From: Leptolinea sp964446955
GTDB lineage: Bacteria > Chloroflexota > Anaerolineae > Anaerolineales > Anaerolineaceae
NCBI GenBank assembly: GCA_964446955.1
Contig: CAYUQJ010000002.1
Location: 248,001-312,000 of the forward strand
DNA: 64,000 nt
Direction: 5' to 3'
Below the pieces are notes generated by a model. That model worked only from the letters and a program-made list of their open reading frames with translations, ran no database searches and was not told the DNA's origin. Shown piece by piece: positions 9,068 through 17,028 of the stretch; positions within the stretch are counted from its first letter, which is position 1; each line of letters starts with the position of its first letter. The position numbers were made by a program, and so were the translations under genes.

Positions 9068-9697
9068 TTACACGGACATAGAATTGAAAAGCAGATCAAT
9101 GGCATAATCACTGATCTTTTCAGTATCCATCCCATATAGTACGGCGTACCCCGGCCCCAACGCAGAAATTCGAAAGAAAAAGCCCGTAACCATAAAAAAG
9201 AGGGCAAAAATACCTTTGCTCTCATCAAAATTTTTAGAAATACTCCCGTCCTTTTTTCCGGTCTTGACCAATTCATCAAACCGCATAAACAGATTTCTCC
9301 CCAGTTTCGACACTTCCAGGTAATTTGGGCTGTCATCAGTCAAGCACACAAACTGTGAATGATTCAATAATTTGAATGCTTCCGGCTTGTCTTTGGCAAA
9401 AGACTGATACGCTTTTACTACGGATTTGAGTTTTTCCAGTCCGGTTCCGGGTATTCGCTCAGCATTTTCCATTACAGCCATCATGATTTGCGTGTTTTTT
9501 AGTACGACTGCGAAATAGAGATCCACTTTACTTCGAAAGTATTTATACAGGGTTCGCTTTGTCAGCCCGATCGCCACAGCCAATTCGTCCATGGATGTTT
9601 GTTCAAAACCCTTTTTAATAAAGAAACCTTCTGCGGTATCGATAATGGTTTGTGTTTTTGCCAGTTTTTCATTTTTTGATGACTGATTCTTTTGCAT
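9068..9697 (-). CDS. TetR/AcrR-family transcriptional regulator
   Basis: A 209-residue protein. The N-terminal HTH is clear: 'IIDTAEGFFIKKGFEQTSM' leads into 'DELAVAIGLTKRTLYKYFRSKVDLYFAV'. The C-terminal ligand-binding domain is divergent, as usual in this family. The gene is divergent from the flavodoxin/ferredoxin gene. Two perfect 17-base palindromes lie between them and cover the -10 box of that gene, so the protein most likely represses its neighbour and itself. The inducer is unknown. Confidence 0.92.
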   Translation of the reverse strand: MQKNQSSKNEKLAKTQTIIDTAEGFFIKKGFEQTSMDELAVAIGLTKRTLYKYFRSKVDLYFAVVLKNTQIMMAVMENAERIPGTGLEKLKSVVKAYQSFAKDKPEAFKLLNHSQFVCLTDDSPNYLEVSKLGRNLFMRFDELVKTGKKDGSISKNFDESKGIFALFFMVTGFFFRISALGPGYAVLYGMDTEKISDYAIDLLFNSMSV

Positions 9698-9707
9698 TTT
9701 CTACCTG

Positions 9708-9735
9708 TTGACAGAATGAATGATTTTGGTATACT
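9708..9735 (+). promoter_or_regulatory. Sigma-70 promoter of the EFR1 ferredoxin gene
   Basis: A perfect TTGACA at 9708-9713 is followed after 16 bases by TATACT at 9730-9735. The -10 box lies inside the first operator palindrome, so repressor binding would block RNA polymerase directly. The start codon is at 9789, preceded by GGAG. Confidence 0.8.
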
Positions 9736-9763
9736 ATCAGTATACTGTATACTGCCAGTATAC
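9729..9763. promoter_or_regulatory. Two tandem palindromic operators, probably for the TetR regulator
   Basis: Two 17-base dyads lie one base apart. The first, 9729-9745, is GTATACT-ATC-AGTATAC (seven-base arms). The second, 9747-9763, is GTATACTG-C-CAGTATAC (eight-base arms). The centres are 18 bases apart. Tandem palindromes of this size between a TetR gene and its divergent target are the classical layout for two repressor dimers. Confidence 0.8.
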
Positions 9764-9788
9764 TTAACTAGTGATTTTCGGAGAATGA

Positions 9789-10541
9789 ATGAACACAATT
9801 ATCTATTACTTTTCAGGCAGGGGCAATTCCCAGAAAGCGGCCATGGATATTGCGGTTAAATTAAAAGACGCCCGAGCTGTCCCATTTCTTCATGGATTGA
9901 ATGGTCATTACGATCAAACAAGCGAATGCATCGGATTTGTTTTTCCAGTTGTGGACTTTGGAGCACCCTCCCACATCCCTGAATTTATCGGTCAAATTGT
10001 ACAAAAATCGCCCCTGAAATACTTTTTCGCGGTAATTTTAAATGGAGGCGACCCTTGTGGAACAATGCGGCAGGTCGAAAAAGCAATCCTTAGAGCTGGC
10101 GGCACTTTATCAATCGGGCATCTGGTTGATGTCAGGGTATTGCAGGGGATGGTTGGATCTTGGGAAACAAAGCTAAATGAAATCACAACAGCGGTTTTAA
10201 ATCGGGATGTTTTTTCCATCCCCCAAGCATCTTTTTTCGATAGAGTAATTCGGACGGAACTTCTCAATAACAAACTCACCTGGTTCTTAAATGGTTTGGA
10301 CAAAAACTTCTGGGTGGATGATCATTGTGATGGATGCGGCCTTTGCGCGGAACTCTGCCCGGTTGAAAATATTACAATCCTGGATGGCAGACCGGTTTGG
10401 AAACATACTTGCGATCAATGCTATGGTTGTTATGCCTGGTGCCCCAAACAAGCTATTCATATGGGGAAAAGGGACAACGGGCGGTTGCGTGAGACCAACC
10501 CGGAAATAACGCTAGATGATATCTGCATCAGAAAAAAATAA
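9789..10541 (+). CDS. EFR1-family flavodoxin/ferredoxin fusion
   Basis: A 250-residue protein. Residues 1-150 have a flavodoxin-like start ('IIYYFSGRGNSQKAA', an FMN phosphate loop) and 'ILNGGDPCGTM'. The C-terminus holds two 4Fe-4S clusters: Cys180/183/186/190 in 'CDGCGLCAELCP' and Cys208/211/214/218 in 'CDQCYGCYAWCP'. This arrangement is that of the EFR1 family of predicted electron carriers. It probably moves electrons between an unknown donor and acceptor in the cytoplasm. It has its own TetR-controlled promoter. GGAG precedes the ATG by five bases; another ATG four bases upstream is in a different frame. Confidence 0.9.
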   Translation: MNTIIYYFSGRGNSQKAAMDIAVKLKDARAVPFLHGLNGHYDQTSECIGFVFPVVDFGAPSHIPEFIGQIVQKSPLKYFFAVILNGGDPCGTMRQVEKAILRAGGTLSIGHLVDVRVLQGMVGSWETKLNEITTAVLNRDVFSIPQASFFDRVIRTELLNNKLTWFLNGLDKNFWVDDHCDGCGLCAELCPVENITILDGRPVWKHTCDQCYGCYAWCPKQAIHMGKRDNGRLRETNPEITLDDICIRKK

Positions 10542-10637
10542 ACCAAAAGCGAGTCCATAACCACAACTATACAAATGAAAAATTCGTAATATATACAGAT
10601 AGTCTTTTTTATGATATTGACTGGATTTCCAAAAAAT

Positions 10638-10660
10638 CCATCACATAAAACCATCACATA
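10638..10660. repeat. Direct repeat CCATCACATA x2 overlapping the CPBP gene promoter
   Basis: The ten-base word CCATCACATA occurs at 10638-10647 and 10651-10660 (13-base period). The second copy runs into a TATAAT (10659-10664) ten bases before the ATG at 10675. A short inverted repeat TGGATTT/AAATCCA (10622-10640) lies just upstream. These could be activator or repressor sites. Confidence 0.45.
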
Positions 10661-10674
10661 TAATGGAAAACAAC

Positions 10675-11544
10675 ATGAAAGAATCCAACAGCAAAAGAAA
10701 ACTTACCACCTTCCTGACAATAACACTCATCCTTTCCTCTAATTTTTATTATCAGATCATATCTGCTGGCACATTGGAATCAAGTGGAGGACTCTATGTC
10801 CTGTTATTAATGTGGACACCGGGATTAGCCGGAATTGTTACACAACTGTTCTTTGAACGGTCTCTGAAAGGAATGGGGTGGAAACCCGGCAAAATCAAAT
10901 ATCTGGGATTGGCATATGTCCTTCCTCTTCTCTACTGTCTGGTCGTGTATGGACTCACATGGATCACCGGCCTTGGAGGTGTTCCGGCAACCAGCTTTGT
11001 CGAGAGCCTTTCCAGCGGAAATCCGGGTACATCAACAATCACAGCCATTTTTATATACGCGATCGGGATGGGCACTGTTGGTGTTCTGATCAGTCTCTTA
11101 TCCGCGTTGGGTGAAGAGATCGGCTGGCGTGGATTGCTGGTTCCCGAGCTGTCCAAGATCATGCCATTCACCATGGTTAGCCTTATCAGCGGTCTGATCT
11201 GGGCGCTATGGCACATGCCATTGATACTGTTTGCCGATTACAACATTCCGGGTATTCCCAAGTGGTACGCCGCTCTTATGTTTTTGATCATGGTCGTTGG
11301 CATCAGTTTCGTCTTTGCCTGGCTGCGATTAAAATCAGGCAGCCTTTGGACGGCTGCCATCCTTCATGCCAGTCACAATATTTTTGTACAGGCCATTTTT
11401 ACACCATTGACAGAAAAAATCGACATAACACCTTATATCATTGATGAATTCGGATGCGGACTCGCGATCATCGGCATCATCCTGGCCGTTTATTTCTGGC
11501 GCAAACAAAAAGAACTGCCCCTGCTTGACCACAACCTTATTTGA
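10675..11544 (+). CDS. CPBP-family intramembrane glutamic endopeptidase
   Basis: A protein of about 289 residues with seven or eight predicted membrane helices. The Abi/CAAX-protease motifs are present: 'EEIGWRG' (EExxWR type), 'WALWHMPLIL' (FxxxH type) and 'AAILHASHN' (HxxxN). Members cleave inside membranes or protect against toxins; no partner bacteriocin gene is seen. I prefer the ATG at 10675 because the in-frame ATG at 10663 overlaps the TATAAT at 10659-10664. With the later start the message would be leaderless or nearly so. A strong terminator follows the gene. Confidence 0.88.
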   Translation: MKESNSKRKLTTFLTITLILSSNFYYQIISAGTLESSGGLYVLLLMWTPGLAGIVTQLFFERSLKGMGWKPGKIKYLGLAYVLPLLYCLVVYGLTWITGLGGVPATSFVESLSSGNPGTSTITAIFIYAIGMGTVGVLISLLSALGEEIGWRGLLVPELSKIMPFTMVSLISGLIWALWHMPLILFADYNIPGIPKWYAALMFLIMVVGISFVFAWLRLKSGSLWTAAILHASHNIFVQAIFTPLTEKIDITPYIIDEFGCGLAIIGIILAVYFWRKQKELPLLDHNLI

Positions 11545-11561
11545 CCGATAAGGGAAAAACT

Positions 11562-11586
11562 AAACGGCCTGAAACAGGCCGTTTTT
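11562..11586 (+). terminator. Intrinsic terminator after the CPBP protease gene
   Basis: AAACGGCCTG-aaa-CAGGCCGTTT is a perfect ten-base-pair stem with a three-base loop, followed by a T run. Confidence 0.9.
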
Positions 11587-11627
11587 CATTGTTAATTCTA
11601 TAATTAGACGAAACGAACAATCACAAA

Positions 11628-12161
11628 ATGGAAAGCGGGTTCAATTTGTCGAAACATATATTGGTCGCATACGCAAGCCGGGCTGGTTCCACCATCGGAG
11701 TGGCCCAGGCAATCGCCGCATCGCTTACAGAATCTGGCGCTCGTGTTGATGTGATCCCCATGCCTGATGTAAAGGATATCTCACAGTATGATGCCGTCAT
11801 TGCCGGAAGTCCCATTCACGGAGGAGTATGGCTGCCTGAAGCTATGGAGTTTCTTAAGAATCACCGGGGTTCCTTGAATCGTAAACCTTTTGCGGCTTTC
11901 CTTACCTGTATGACAATGGCGATGGGCAAAGGGAAATACCGCGATCATGTTTCCGGCTGGCTTGCACCTGTACGATCGTTGGTAAAAACACGATCTGAAG
12001 GCCTTTTTGCTGGGGCGCTCGATATCGGAAAGATACCATCCTTCGGCGACCGGATAAAGTTCAAGATCAGCGTGCTACTCGGCGTTTGGGGGGAAGGTGA
12101 TCAACGGGATTGGAATGCCATTCGTTCATGGGCTATGAACCTGACGGACTTACTTTTCTGA
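11628..12161 (+). CDS. Flavodoxin-domain protein (HemG-like)
   Basis: A 177-residue protein with the flavodoxin fold seen in HemG-type and 'flavodoxin_5' proteins: the FMN loop 'ILVAYASRAGSTIGVAQAIA', then 'DAVIAGSPIHGGVWLPEAMEFL' and 'FLTCMTMAM'. It would bind FMN and act in an electron-transfer reaction; a protoporphyrinogen oxidase role is possible but not shown, as no heme genes adjoin. A TATAAT lies at 11599-11604. No Shine-Dalgarno precedes the ATG, and a TTG at 11646 is an alternative start that would put the FMN loop nearer the terminus. The next gene follows after seven bases, so they form an operon. Confidence 0.8.
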   Translation: MESGFNLSKHILVAYASRAGSTIGVAQAIAASLTESGARVDVIPMPDVKDISQYDAVIAGSPIHGGVWLPEAMEFLKNHRGSLNRKPFAAFLTCMTMAMGKGKYRDHVSGWLAPVRSLVKTRSEGLFAGALDIGKIPSFGDRIKFKISVLLGVWGEGDQRDWNAIRSWAMNLTDLLF

Positions 12162-12168
12162 GGAATCT

Positions 12169-12921
12169 ATGAAACTTCATGCCATCCGCAACGCCACCAT
12201 GCGAATCCATTACCACGGACAGTTATTTGTCTGCGATCCCTACCTGGCTGACAAATATTCCCGTCCATCCTATTCCGGAAAATCTCCCAATCCACTGGTA
12301 GATCTTCCAATACCGGCCAAAGACGTTATCGATGGAGCAGATTTCTTTCTTCTGTCGCATCTTCATTCTGATCACTTTGATCCGGCAGCCATCGAACTCT
12401 TGCCCAAAGACTCACCGATTTTTTGCCAACCCGATGATTCTTCCATAATAAAAAACTATGGTTTCACCAATATTTCACCCGTAGACAAACAGGCGCAATG
12501 GGATGGGATCCGGATAAACCGGTTTTCGGGACAACATGGCAGCGGTACTGTTTTGGAAGAAATGGGGCACGCTTCTGGTTTTGTGATCTCAGCCAGCGGT
12601 GAACCGACCATCCTGTGGATAGGTGATTCCCTTCTCACAGATTCGATCCGGGCCGAGATCAGCAGGGTCAACCCTGATGTGATCATCACACACTCATGCG
12701 GCGCGGTTTGGGGTGTTCAACGTGTATTGATCCTTACCGATGCCATTCAGACCGTCGAGATTTGCAAACTTGCGCCCAAGAGCAAGGTTGTCGCGGTTCA
12801 TATGGAGGCGCTGGACCACGCCACTGTATCCCGAGCTGAACTGAGAGCGTATGCTCGCGCGAATGCCATTTCCGACAACCAGCTATTGATACCATTTGAT
12901 GGCGAGATCATTGAGCTGTAA
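12169..12921 (+). CDS. UlaG-like metallo-beta-lactamase-fold hydrolase
   Basis: A 250-residue protein. The metal motif 'LLSHLHSDHFD' gives His64, His66, Asp68 and His69; 'GQHGSG', 'ILWIGDSLL' and 'VAVHMEALDHATVSR' supply later ligands. Absence of a signal peptide points to a cytoplasmic enzyme. The family includes UlaG-type lactonases and phosphodiesterases, and many members have no known substrate. TGAGGA precedes the ATG. It follows the flavodoxin gene by seven bases and is likely co-transcribed. Confidence 0.85.
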   Translation: MKLHAIRNATMRIHYHGQLFVCDPYLADKYSRPSYSGKSPNPLVDLPIPAKDVIDGADFFLLSHLHSDHFDPAAIELLPKDSPIFCQPDDSSIIKNYGFTNISPVDKQAQWDGIRINRFSGQHGSGTVLEEMGHASGFVISASGEPTILWIGDSLLTDSIRAEISRVNPDVIITHSCGAVWGVQRVLILTDAIQTVEICKLAPKSKVVAVHMEALDHATVSRAELRAYARANAISDNQLLIPFDGEIIEL

Positions 12922-12968
12922 ACACTTACTTACCGGTCCATTCAAATTCAAATTTACGGAGGCAACCG

Positions 12969-13388
12969 ATGAGACAGATAACAAGTCTGGGCCAAAAAGA
13001 AGCACAGGCTGCCATAGAAGCCATAAAGAACAGAGCGGAAAAAGAAGGGAAGGCCTGTGTTATTGCTGTTGGTGACTCTCAAGGAGAGCTTATAGCTCTG
13101 CTTCGCATGGATGATGCCCCATTGTCGTCTGTTTTGATCGCCACAAACAAAGCCTGGACAGCCGCGCGCGAACGCAAACCATCCGGCGAAGTCGGTCGGG
13201 CTTCCCGCGACCCTGTGAACGGGTTTGATATCCGTAATTACGGCGATCCGCGTTATCTGGGCTGGGGTGGCGGTTTCCCGGTGATGATTGATGGAACTGC
13301 CGTTGGCTCGGTTGCCGTCAGCGGATTACCGGAAGCGGAAGACGAAGTGCTGGCAAAATTCGGCGTGGAATATATACTCAATATGTAG
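12969..13388 (+). CDS. GlcG/HbpS-family protein
   Basis: A 139-residue protein that fits the GlcG/HbpS (DUF336) domain over its whole length: 'EAQAAIEAIKNRAEKEG', 'VIAVGDSQGELIALLRMDDA', 'IATNKAWTAA' and 'GGFPVMIDGTAVGSVAVSG'. HbpS of Streptomyces binds heme and GlcG lies in glycolate operons; many others are of unknown role. An 'ACGGAGG' Shine-Dalgarno precedes the ATG. It is 47 bases after the UlaG-like gene and may be in the same transcript. Confidence 0.88.
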   Translation: MRQITSLGQKEAQAAIEAIKNRAEKEGKACVIAVGDSQGELIALLRMDDAPLSSVLIATNKAWTAARERKPSGEVGRASRDPVNGFDIRNYGDPRYLGWGGGFPVMIDGTAVGSVAVSGLPEAEDEVLAKFGVEYILNM

Positions 13389-13530
13389 CCTGTTATTGCA
13401 GAAATGTCTTTGCCTGGACAGATGATCACTTGACCAGATTATGAGTGGAGGCATTTCAGTTGCCGATCCAACTACGGGTAACTGATTTCACATCCAACAT
13501 ACAGTGAAAGGATGATTTAGAAACAGTCAA

Positions 13531-14208
13531 ATGGATCAAGTGCCGAATAGTCTCTGGATAATTGTCGCCATTCCGCTTGCATTAATCCACTGGACAGCAC
13601 GCTGGCGCGGGTGGATCCGGATTGGCGCAGCCACCAAACCGCTGGTTATGGTCGCATTGATCCTGTGGAGTTATTCCTCCACCAGCGGATGGGACGATGT
13701 ATACCGTTGGGTTGGAGCGGGGCTGGTGTTTTCACTAATCGGTGACGTAATGTTACAACTACCAAGACGGTTCTTTATTCCTGGTCTGTTCGCGTTCCTG
13801 CTGGCCCACATCTGTTACACCACATGGTTTTGTTTGCCGTTTCCAATATTTCACCCGATTCTGCTCGCGCTACTGTTTGTGATTGCCCTTGGGATGTATT
13901 TTTATTACCATACCCTGGTCAAGGCTTTAAGAGCCAAATCTCACGGACGGAAATTCATGATCCCGGTTTTCCTGTATGGATTAACCCTCTGCGCCATGAC
14001 CATATCCGGCTGCCAAACCCTGTTGCGTGCAGATTGGCCGACAGATGCCGCGGGGTTCTCCGCCCTGGGAGGTATCCTTTTCCTGATTTCAGATAGCCTG
14101 CTGGGATTTAACCGGTTTGTTCACCCGCTACCCGGCGGCAAAACGACTGAAATGGTAACCTACCATTTGGCGCAAGCCGCAATTATCGCAGGCTCACTGC
14201 TGCGCTAA
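13531..14208 (+). CDS. YhhN/TMEM86-family membrane protein (lysoplasmalogenase-like)
   Basis: A 225-residue protein with about eight membrane helices. The YhhN signature is visible: 'FSLIGDVMLQLPRRFFIPGL', 'AFLLAHICY', and 'LGGILFLISDSLLGFN', with the conserved Asp residues in GDVML and SDSLLG. Mammalian TMEM86B cleaves lysoplasmalogens; the bacterial role is unproven. Plasmalogens occur in anaerobes, so the role is plausible here. It overlaps the end of the convergent antiporter gene by 15 bases. Confidence 0.85.
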   Translation: MDQVPNSLWIIVAIPLALIHWTARWRGWIRIGAATKPLVMVALILWSYSSTSGWDDVYRWVGAGLVFSLIGDVMLQLPRRFFIPGLFAFLLAHICYTTWFCLPFPIFHPILLALLFVIALGMYFYYHTLVKALRAKSHGRKFMIPVFLYGLTLCAMTISGCQTLLRADWPTDAAGFSALGGILFLISDSLLGFNRFVHPLPGGKTTEMVTYHLAQAAIIAGSLLR

Positions 14209-15687
14209 TGGATCTACCGGAGGAATGCCTGATAGGGTAAGTTCCCGTACCCGCTCATGTGTCTCAGGTTTAGCCAACCCCAGCATCCGATCATTGGCGT
14301 TCAACACCGCGCTGCCATTGGGGATAATAAATTTATCACCACGCGAAATCAACACCACCAGGTAATCATTTGGCAGCTTCATTTCAAAGATAGCTTTTCC
14401 AGCCAGTGGTGAATCTTTTGAGATTACGACTTCCCTCAATACTGCCTTCCACCCTTTGAGTGGAGTCATTTCGAGAGGGTATAGCGCTTCAATATCCGCA
14501 GGATCGTCAAGCTTTAGCCAGCGGATAAGCCAGGAAATGGTTGTCCCCTGAACCAGGACGGATGTAAGAACGATAAAGAAGACAAGGTTGAAAATCAAAC
14601 CTGTATCATCCATGCCGGCAATCCGGGGGTACGTGGCAAGGATGATCGGGACGGCGCCCCGCAAACCGACCCAGGCAATCATGTTCTTTTCGCGCATGGA
14701 GTATTTGAACGGCAACAGGCTAACCATCACACTGAGCGGGCGGGATAAGAAGATCAAAACCCCGGCCAGAACCATCCCGGGAATGATCACAGGGATCAAC
14801 TGACTGGGGAAAACCAGAAGTCCAAGCGTGAGGAACATAAATATCTGAGAAAGCCAGGCCAACCCTTCATAAAAACGTGACAGGCTGCGTTTATGCAGAA
14901 AATCTTCTCTTCCAAGCAAAAGCCCAATGATATAAACAGCGAGAAAACCGCTGCCATTGAGTTGGGCTGTTGTGGCAAAAGCCATCAACAACACACCCAT
15001 TGTTAGTACCGGATACAAACCTTCATAACCAAGCTTGAGCCGGTTGATGAGATAAAGAAGGATCATACCAAAGGCAATTCCCATCAATCCGCCAATAGCC
15101 ATCTGCTGCACAAACAGGATTAACAGGTTTTGCCATGTCTGCCCTGGATTAAGGATCAACTGGATAAGTCCAATCGTCAAGAACACAGCCATCGGATCAT
15201 TGCTGCCGGATTCGAATTCCAGTACCGCCGATAGTTTCCCCTTCAACCGCACACCCTGTGAACGCAATAAAGCGAAAACAGCCGCCGCATCGGTTGAAGA
15301 CGCGATGGCTCCAATGAGTAGTCCTTCCAACAGAGAGATATTCAGGATCAGATGAGCTGCAAGGCCAGTGATCAAAGCGGTCAGCAAAACGCCAACTGTA
15401 GCCAATGACAGGGATTCAGGCAATACACCACGAATATTCTCCCAGCGGGTATCCAACCCGCCGGAAAAAAGGATGATCACAAGAGCTGATACACCTACGG
15501 CCTGTGCCGCGTGTGGATTGTCAAAATAGATACCCCCAATCCCTTCGGAACCCGCCAGCATTCCTATGATCAGAAATAGAACCAGTGATGGGATGCCAAA
15601 CCGATCCGAAAACTTACTGGCAATAACACTCAGTATTAACAAAACGGATACGATCAGGAAAACTGTTTCTATGGTTAAAAGAGGCAT
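14194..15687 (-). CDS. Potassium/proton antiporter, NhaP2/CvrA type
   Basis: A 497-residue protein. The first 390 residues hold about 12 membrane helices of the CPA1/NhaP type, with the key motif 'SSTDAAAVFALL' and 'EFESGSNDPMAVFLT' (the ND pair of the ion site). Residues about 405-485 are a TrkA-C domain ('LAGKAIFEMKLPNDYLVVLISRG'), which binds ligands and gates the channel. Expected function is export of K+ or Na+ in exchange for protons. No Shine-Dalgarno is obvious. It lies downstream of the two-component operon with a probable terminator between. Confidence 0.92.
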   Translation of the reverse strand: MPLLTIETVFLIVSVLLILSVIASKFSDRFGIPSLVLFLIIGMLAGSEGIGGIYFDNPHAAQAVGVSALVIILFSGGLDTRWENIRGVLPESLSLATVGVLLTALITGLAAHLILNISLLEGLLIGAIASSTDAAAVFALLRSQGVRLKGKLSAVLEFESGSNDPMAVFLTIGLIQLILNPGQTWQNLLILFVQQMAIGGLMGIAFGMILLYLINRLKLGYEGLYPVLTMGVLLMAFATTAQLNGSGFLAVYIIGLLLGREDFLHKRSLSRFYEGLAWLSQIFMFLTLGLLVFPSQLIPVIIPGMVLAGVLIFLSRPLSVMVSLLPFKYSMREKNMIAWVGLRGAVPIILATYPRIAGMDDTGLIFNLVFFIVLTSVLVQGTTISWLIRWLKLDDPADIEALYPLEMTPLKGWKAVLREVVISKDSPLAGKAIFEMKLPNDYLVVLISRGDKFIIPNGSAVLNANDRMLGLAKPETHERVRELTLSGIPPVDPLAQQ

Positions 15688-15709
15688 GATATTTTTTCAA
15701 TAACAAAAG

Positions 15710-15741
15710 GGGTTTAAAAAATTAAACCCAAAAAGATGGGT
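15710..15741 (-). terminator. Probable terminator of the two-component operon, with overlapping hairpins
   Basis: On the minus strand AAACCC-atcttttt-GGGTTT is followed by AATTTTTT. The same GGGTTT can instead pair with the downstream AAACCC through TTAA/TTAA (15710-15729, eight perfect base pairs). The two hairpins exclude one another. It separates the kinase gene from the antiporter gene. Confidence 0.6.
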
Positions 15742-15792
15742 TTTTGCAAATTACCATCCATTTTTTGTCCCGCCATCCTTTTTGAGGTTTTT

Positions 15793-17028
15793 TTATGATG
15801 CTTTAGGCAGCTCGATCACAAAACTGGTCCCGGAACCCTGCCGGCTGTCCACGTTTATGGTACCCCCGTGCGCTTGCACCAACTGGCGGGCTATCGCCAG
15901 ACCGAGTCCACTGCCACTGCCCTCATGCCGTGAGCGTGACCTTTCCGCTTTCCAGAAGCGGTCAAATACATTGGGCAAGTCTTCCGGTGATATGCCGCTT
16001 CCGGTGTCAGACACCGTTATCCGAACGACATCCAGGATGGACTCTGCCTTTATGTTGATACACCCGTCGGAAGGTGTATAGCGAATCGCGTTTGCCACCA
16101 GATTGTTCAACACCTGACTCAACCTGTCTTCGTCTGCAATCACCGTCAACGCGAGTTCATCGCCGTTGATCTCTGATTTCAAGGAGATTCCATGTTCAGC
16201 CGCCAGACCGGTAAATGACGTTACCGTATCGCTGACCAGATCCACAACAGACATCTTCTCAAAATTCAAATGCAACTTGCCGGCTTCGGCCAGCGAAAGT
16301 GTTTGCAGGTCGTTAACCAAACGGGCCAACAGCCGGGTTTCATCGAGCGTTATTTCGATCTGGTCGCGGGTAGGTTCATACACACCATCCAACATTCCTT
16401 CCAGATTTCCCTGTATGATGTGCAGAGGGGTGCGTAATTCATGTGCCACATCCGCCGTCAGATTGCGCCGGTTCTGCTCCACAGCCGCCAGTTGTTCCAC
16501 CATGCGATTAAAACTCCGCGACATCTTCCCGAATTCGCCACTCATATGCTCGGATACACGTACGGAAAAATTACCCTCCGCGACCTCATCCAGAGCGGCC
16601 ATCAAGTCAGCCATAGGCGGTGCGAACTTTCGAAAGGCCGAGCCGGCGAAGATGGCGACTATGATACCCAGCAAGATCGGTACTCCCCAGACAAGGAACA
16701 TAATCAAGCGTGGATTTGGAACTACGTCTTTCAGCTGGCCGGTCAGCACATGCACAATGAACATAAGCCCGGCGATGAATATTCCCACCATGGGTATAAA
16801 GAAGAGCAGAAAACGGCCAAACAAAAACTTTGTCTTTTTTGGCCTCAAATACGCATATTTTTGCCAGTCGTGCATCTCTGGCATATCGCGCCAATCCGGC
16901 ACATTATGCCAATCACGCATCTGGCGCCAATCCCACGTGTCACGCCATTCCCGCATGTCATGCCAGTTGCCCCATCCGCGCCATTTGGAGCTTTCACGTC
17001 GTGGTTTTTTTTCGTTGTTTCGTCTCAT
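15793..17028 (-). CDS. Sensor histidine kinase with Trp-rich N-terminal tail
   Basis: A 411-residue kinase. Residues 1-70 are cytoplasmic and strange: nine Trp between residues 16 and 55 in irregular W-x(2-8)-W spacing with Arg, Asp, His and Met. Two membrane helices follow (about 71-95 and 108-130) with only a 12-residue loop, so no external sensor domain exists. Then come HAMP (about 131-185), HisKA ('ADVAHELRTPLH', His196) and HATPase_c (N box near 308, 'DTGSGI' 341-346, 'FDRFWK', 'GSGLGLAIA'). All catalytic motifs are intact. It overlaps the response regulator by four bases (ATGA). It may sense the membrane itself or the small membrane protein encoded upstream. Confidence 0.93.
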   Translation of the reverse strand: MRRNNEKKPRRESSKWRGWGNWHDMREWRDTWDWRQMRDWHNVPDWRDMPEMHDWQKYAYLRPKKTKFLFGRFLLFFIPMVGIFIAGLMFIVHVLTGQLKDVVPNPRLIMFLVWGVPILLGIIVAIFAGSAFRKFAPPMADLMAALDEVAEGNFSVRVSEHMSGEFGKMSRSFNRMVEQLAAVEQNRRNLTADVAHELRTPLHIIQGNLEGMLDGVYEPTRDQIEITLDETRLLARLVNDLQTLSLAEAGKLHLNFEKMSVVDLVSDTVTSFTGLAAEHGISLKSEINGDELALTVIADEDRLSQVLNNLVANAIRYTPSDGCINIKAESILDVVRITVSDTGSGISPEDLPNVFDRFWKAERSRSRHEGSGSGLGLAIARQLVQAHGGTINVDSRQGSGTSFVIELPKAS

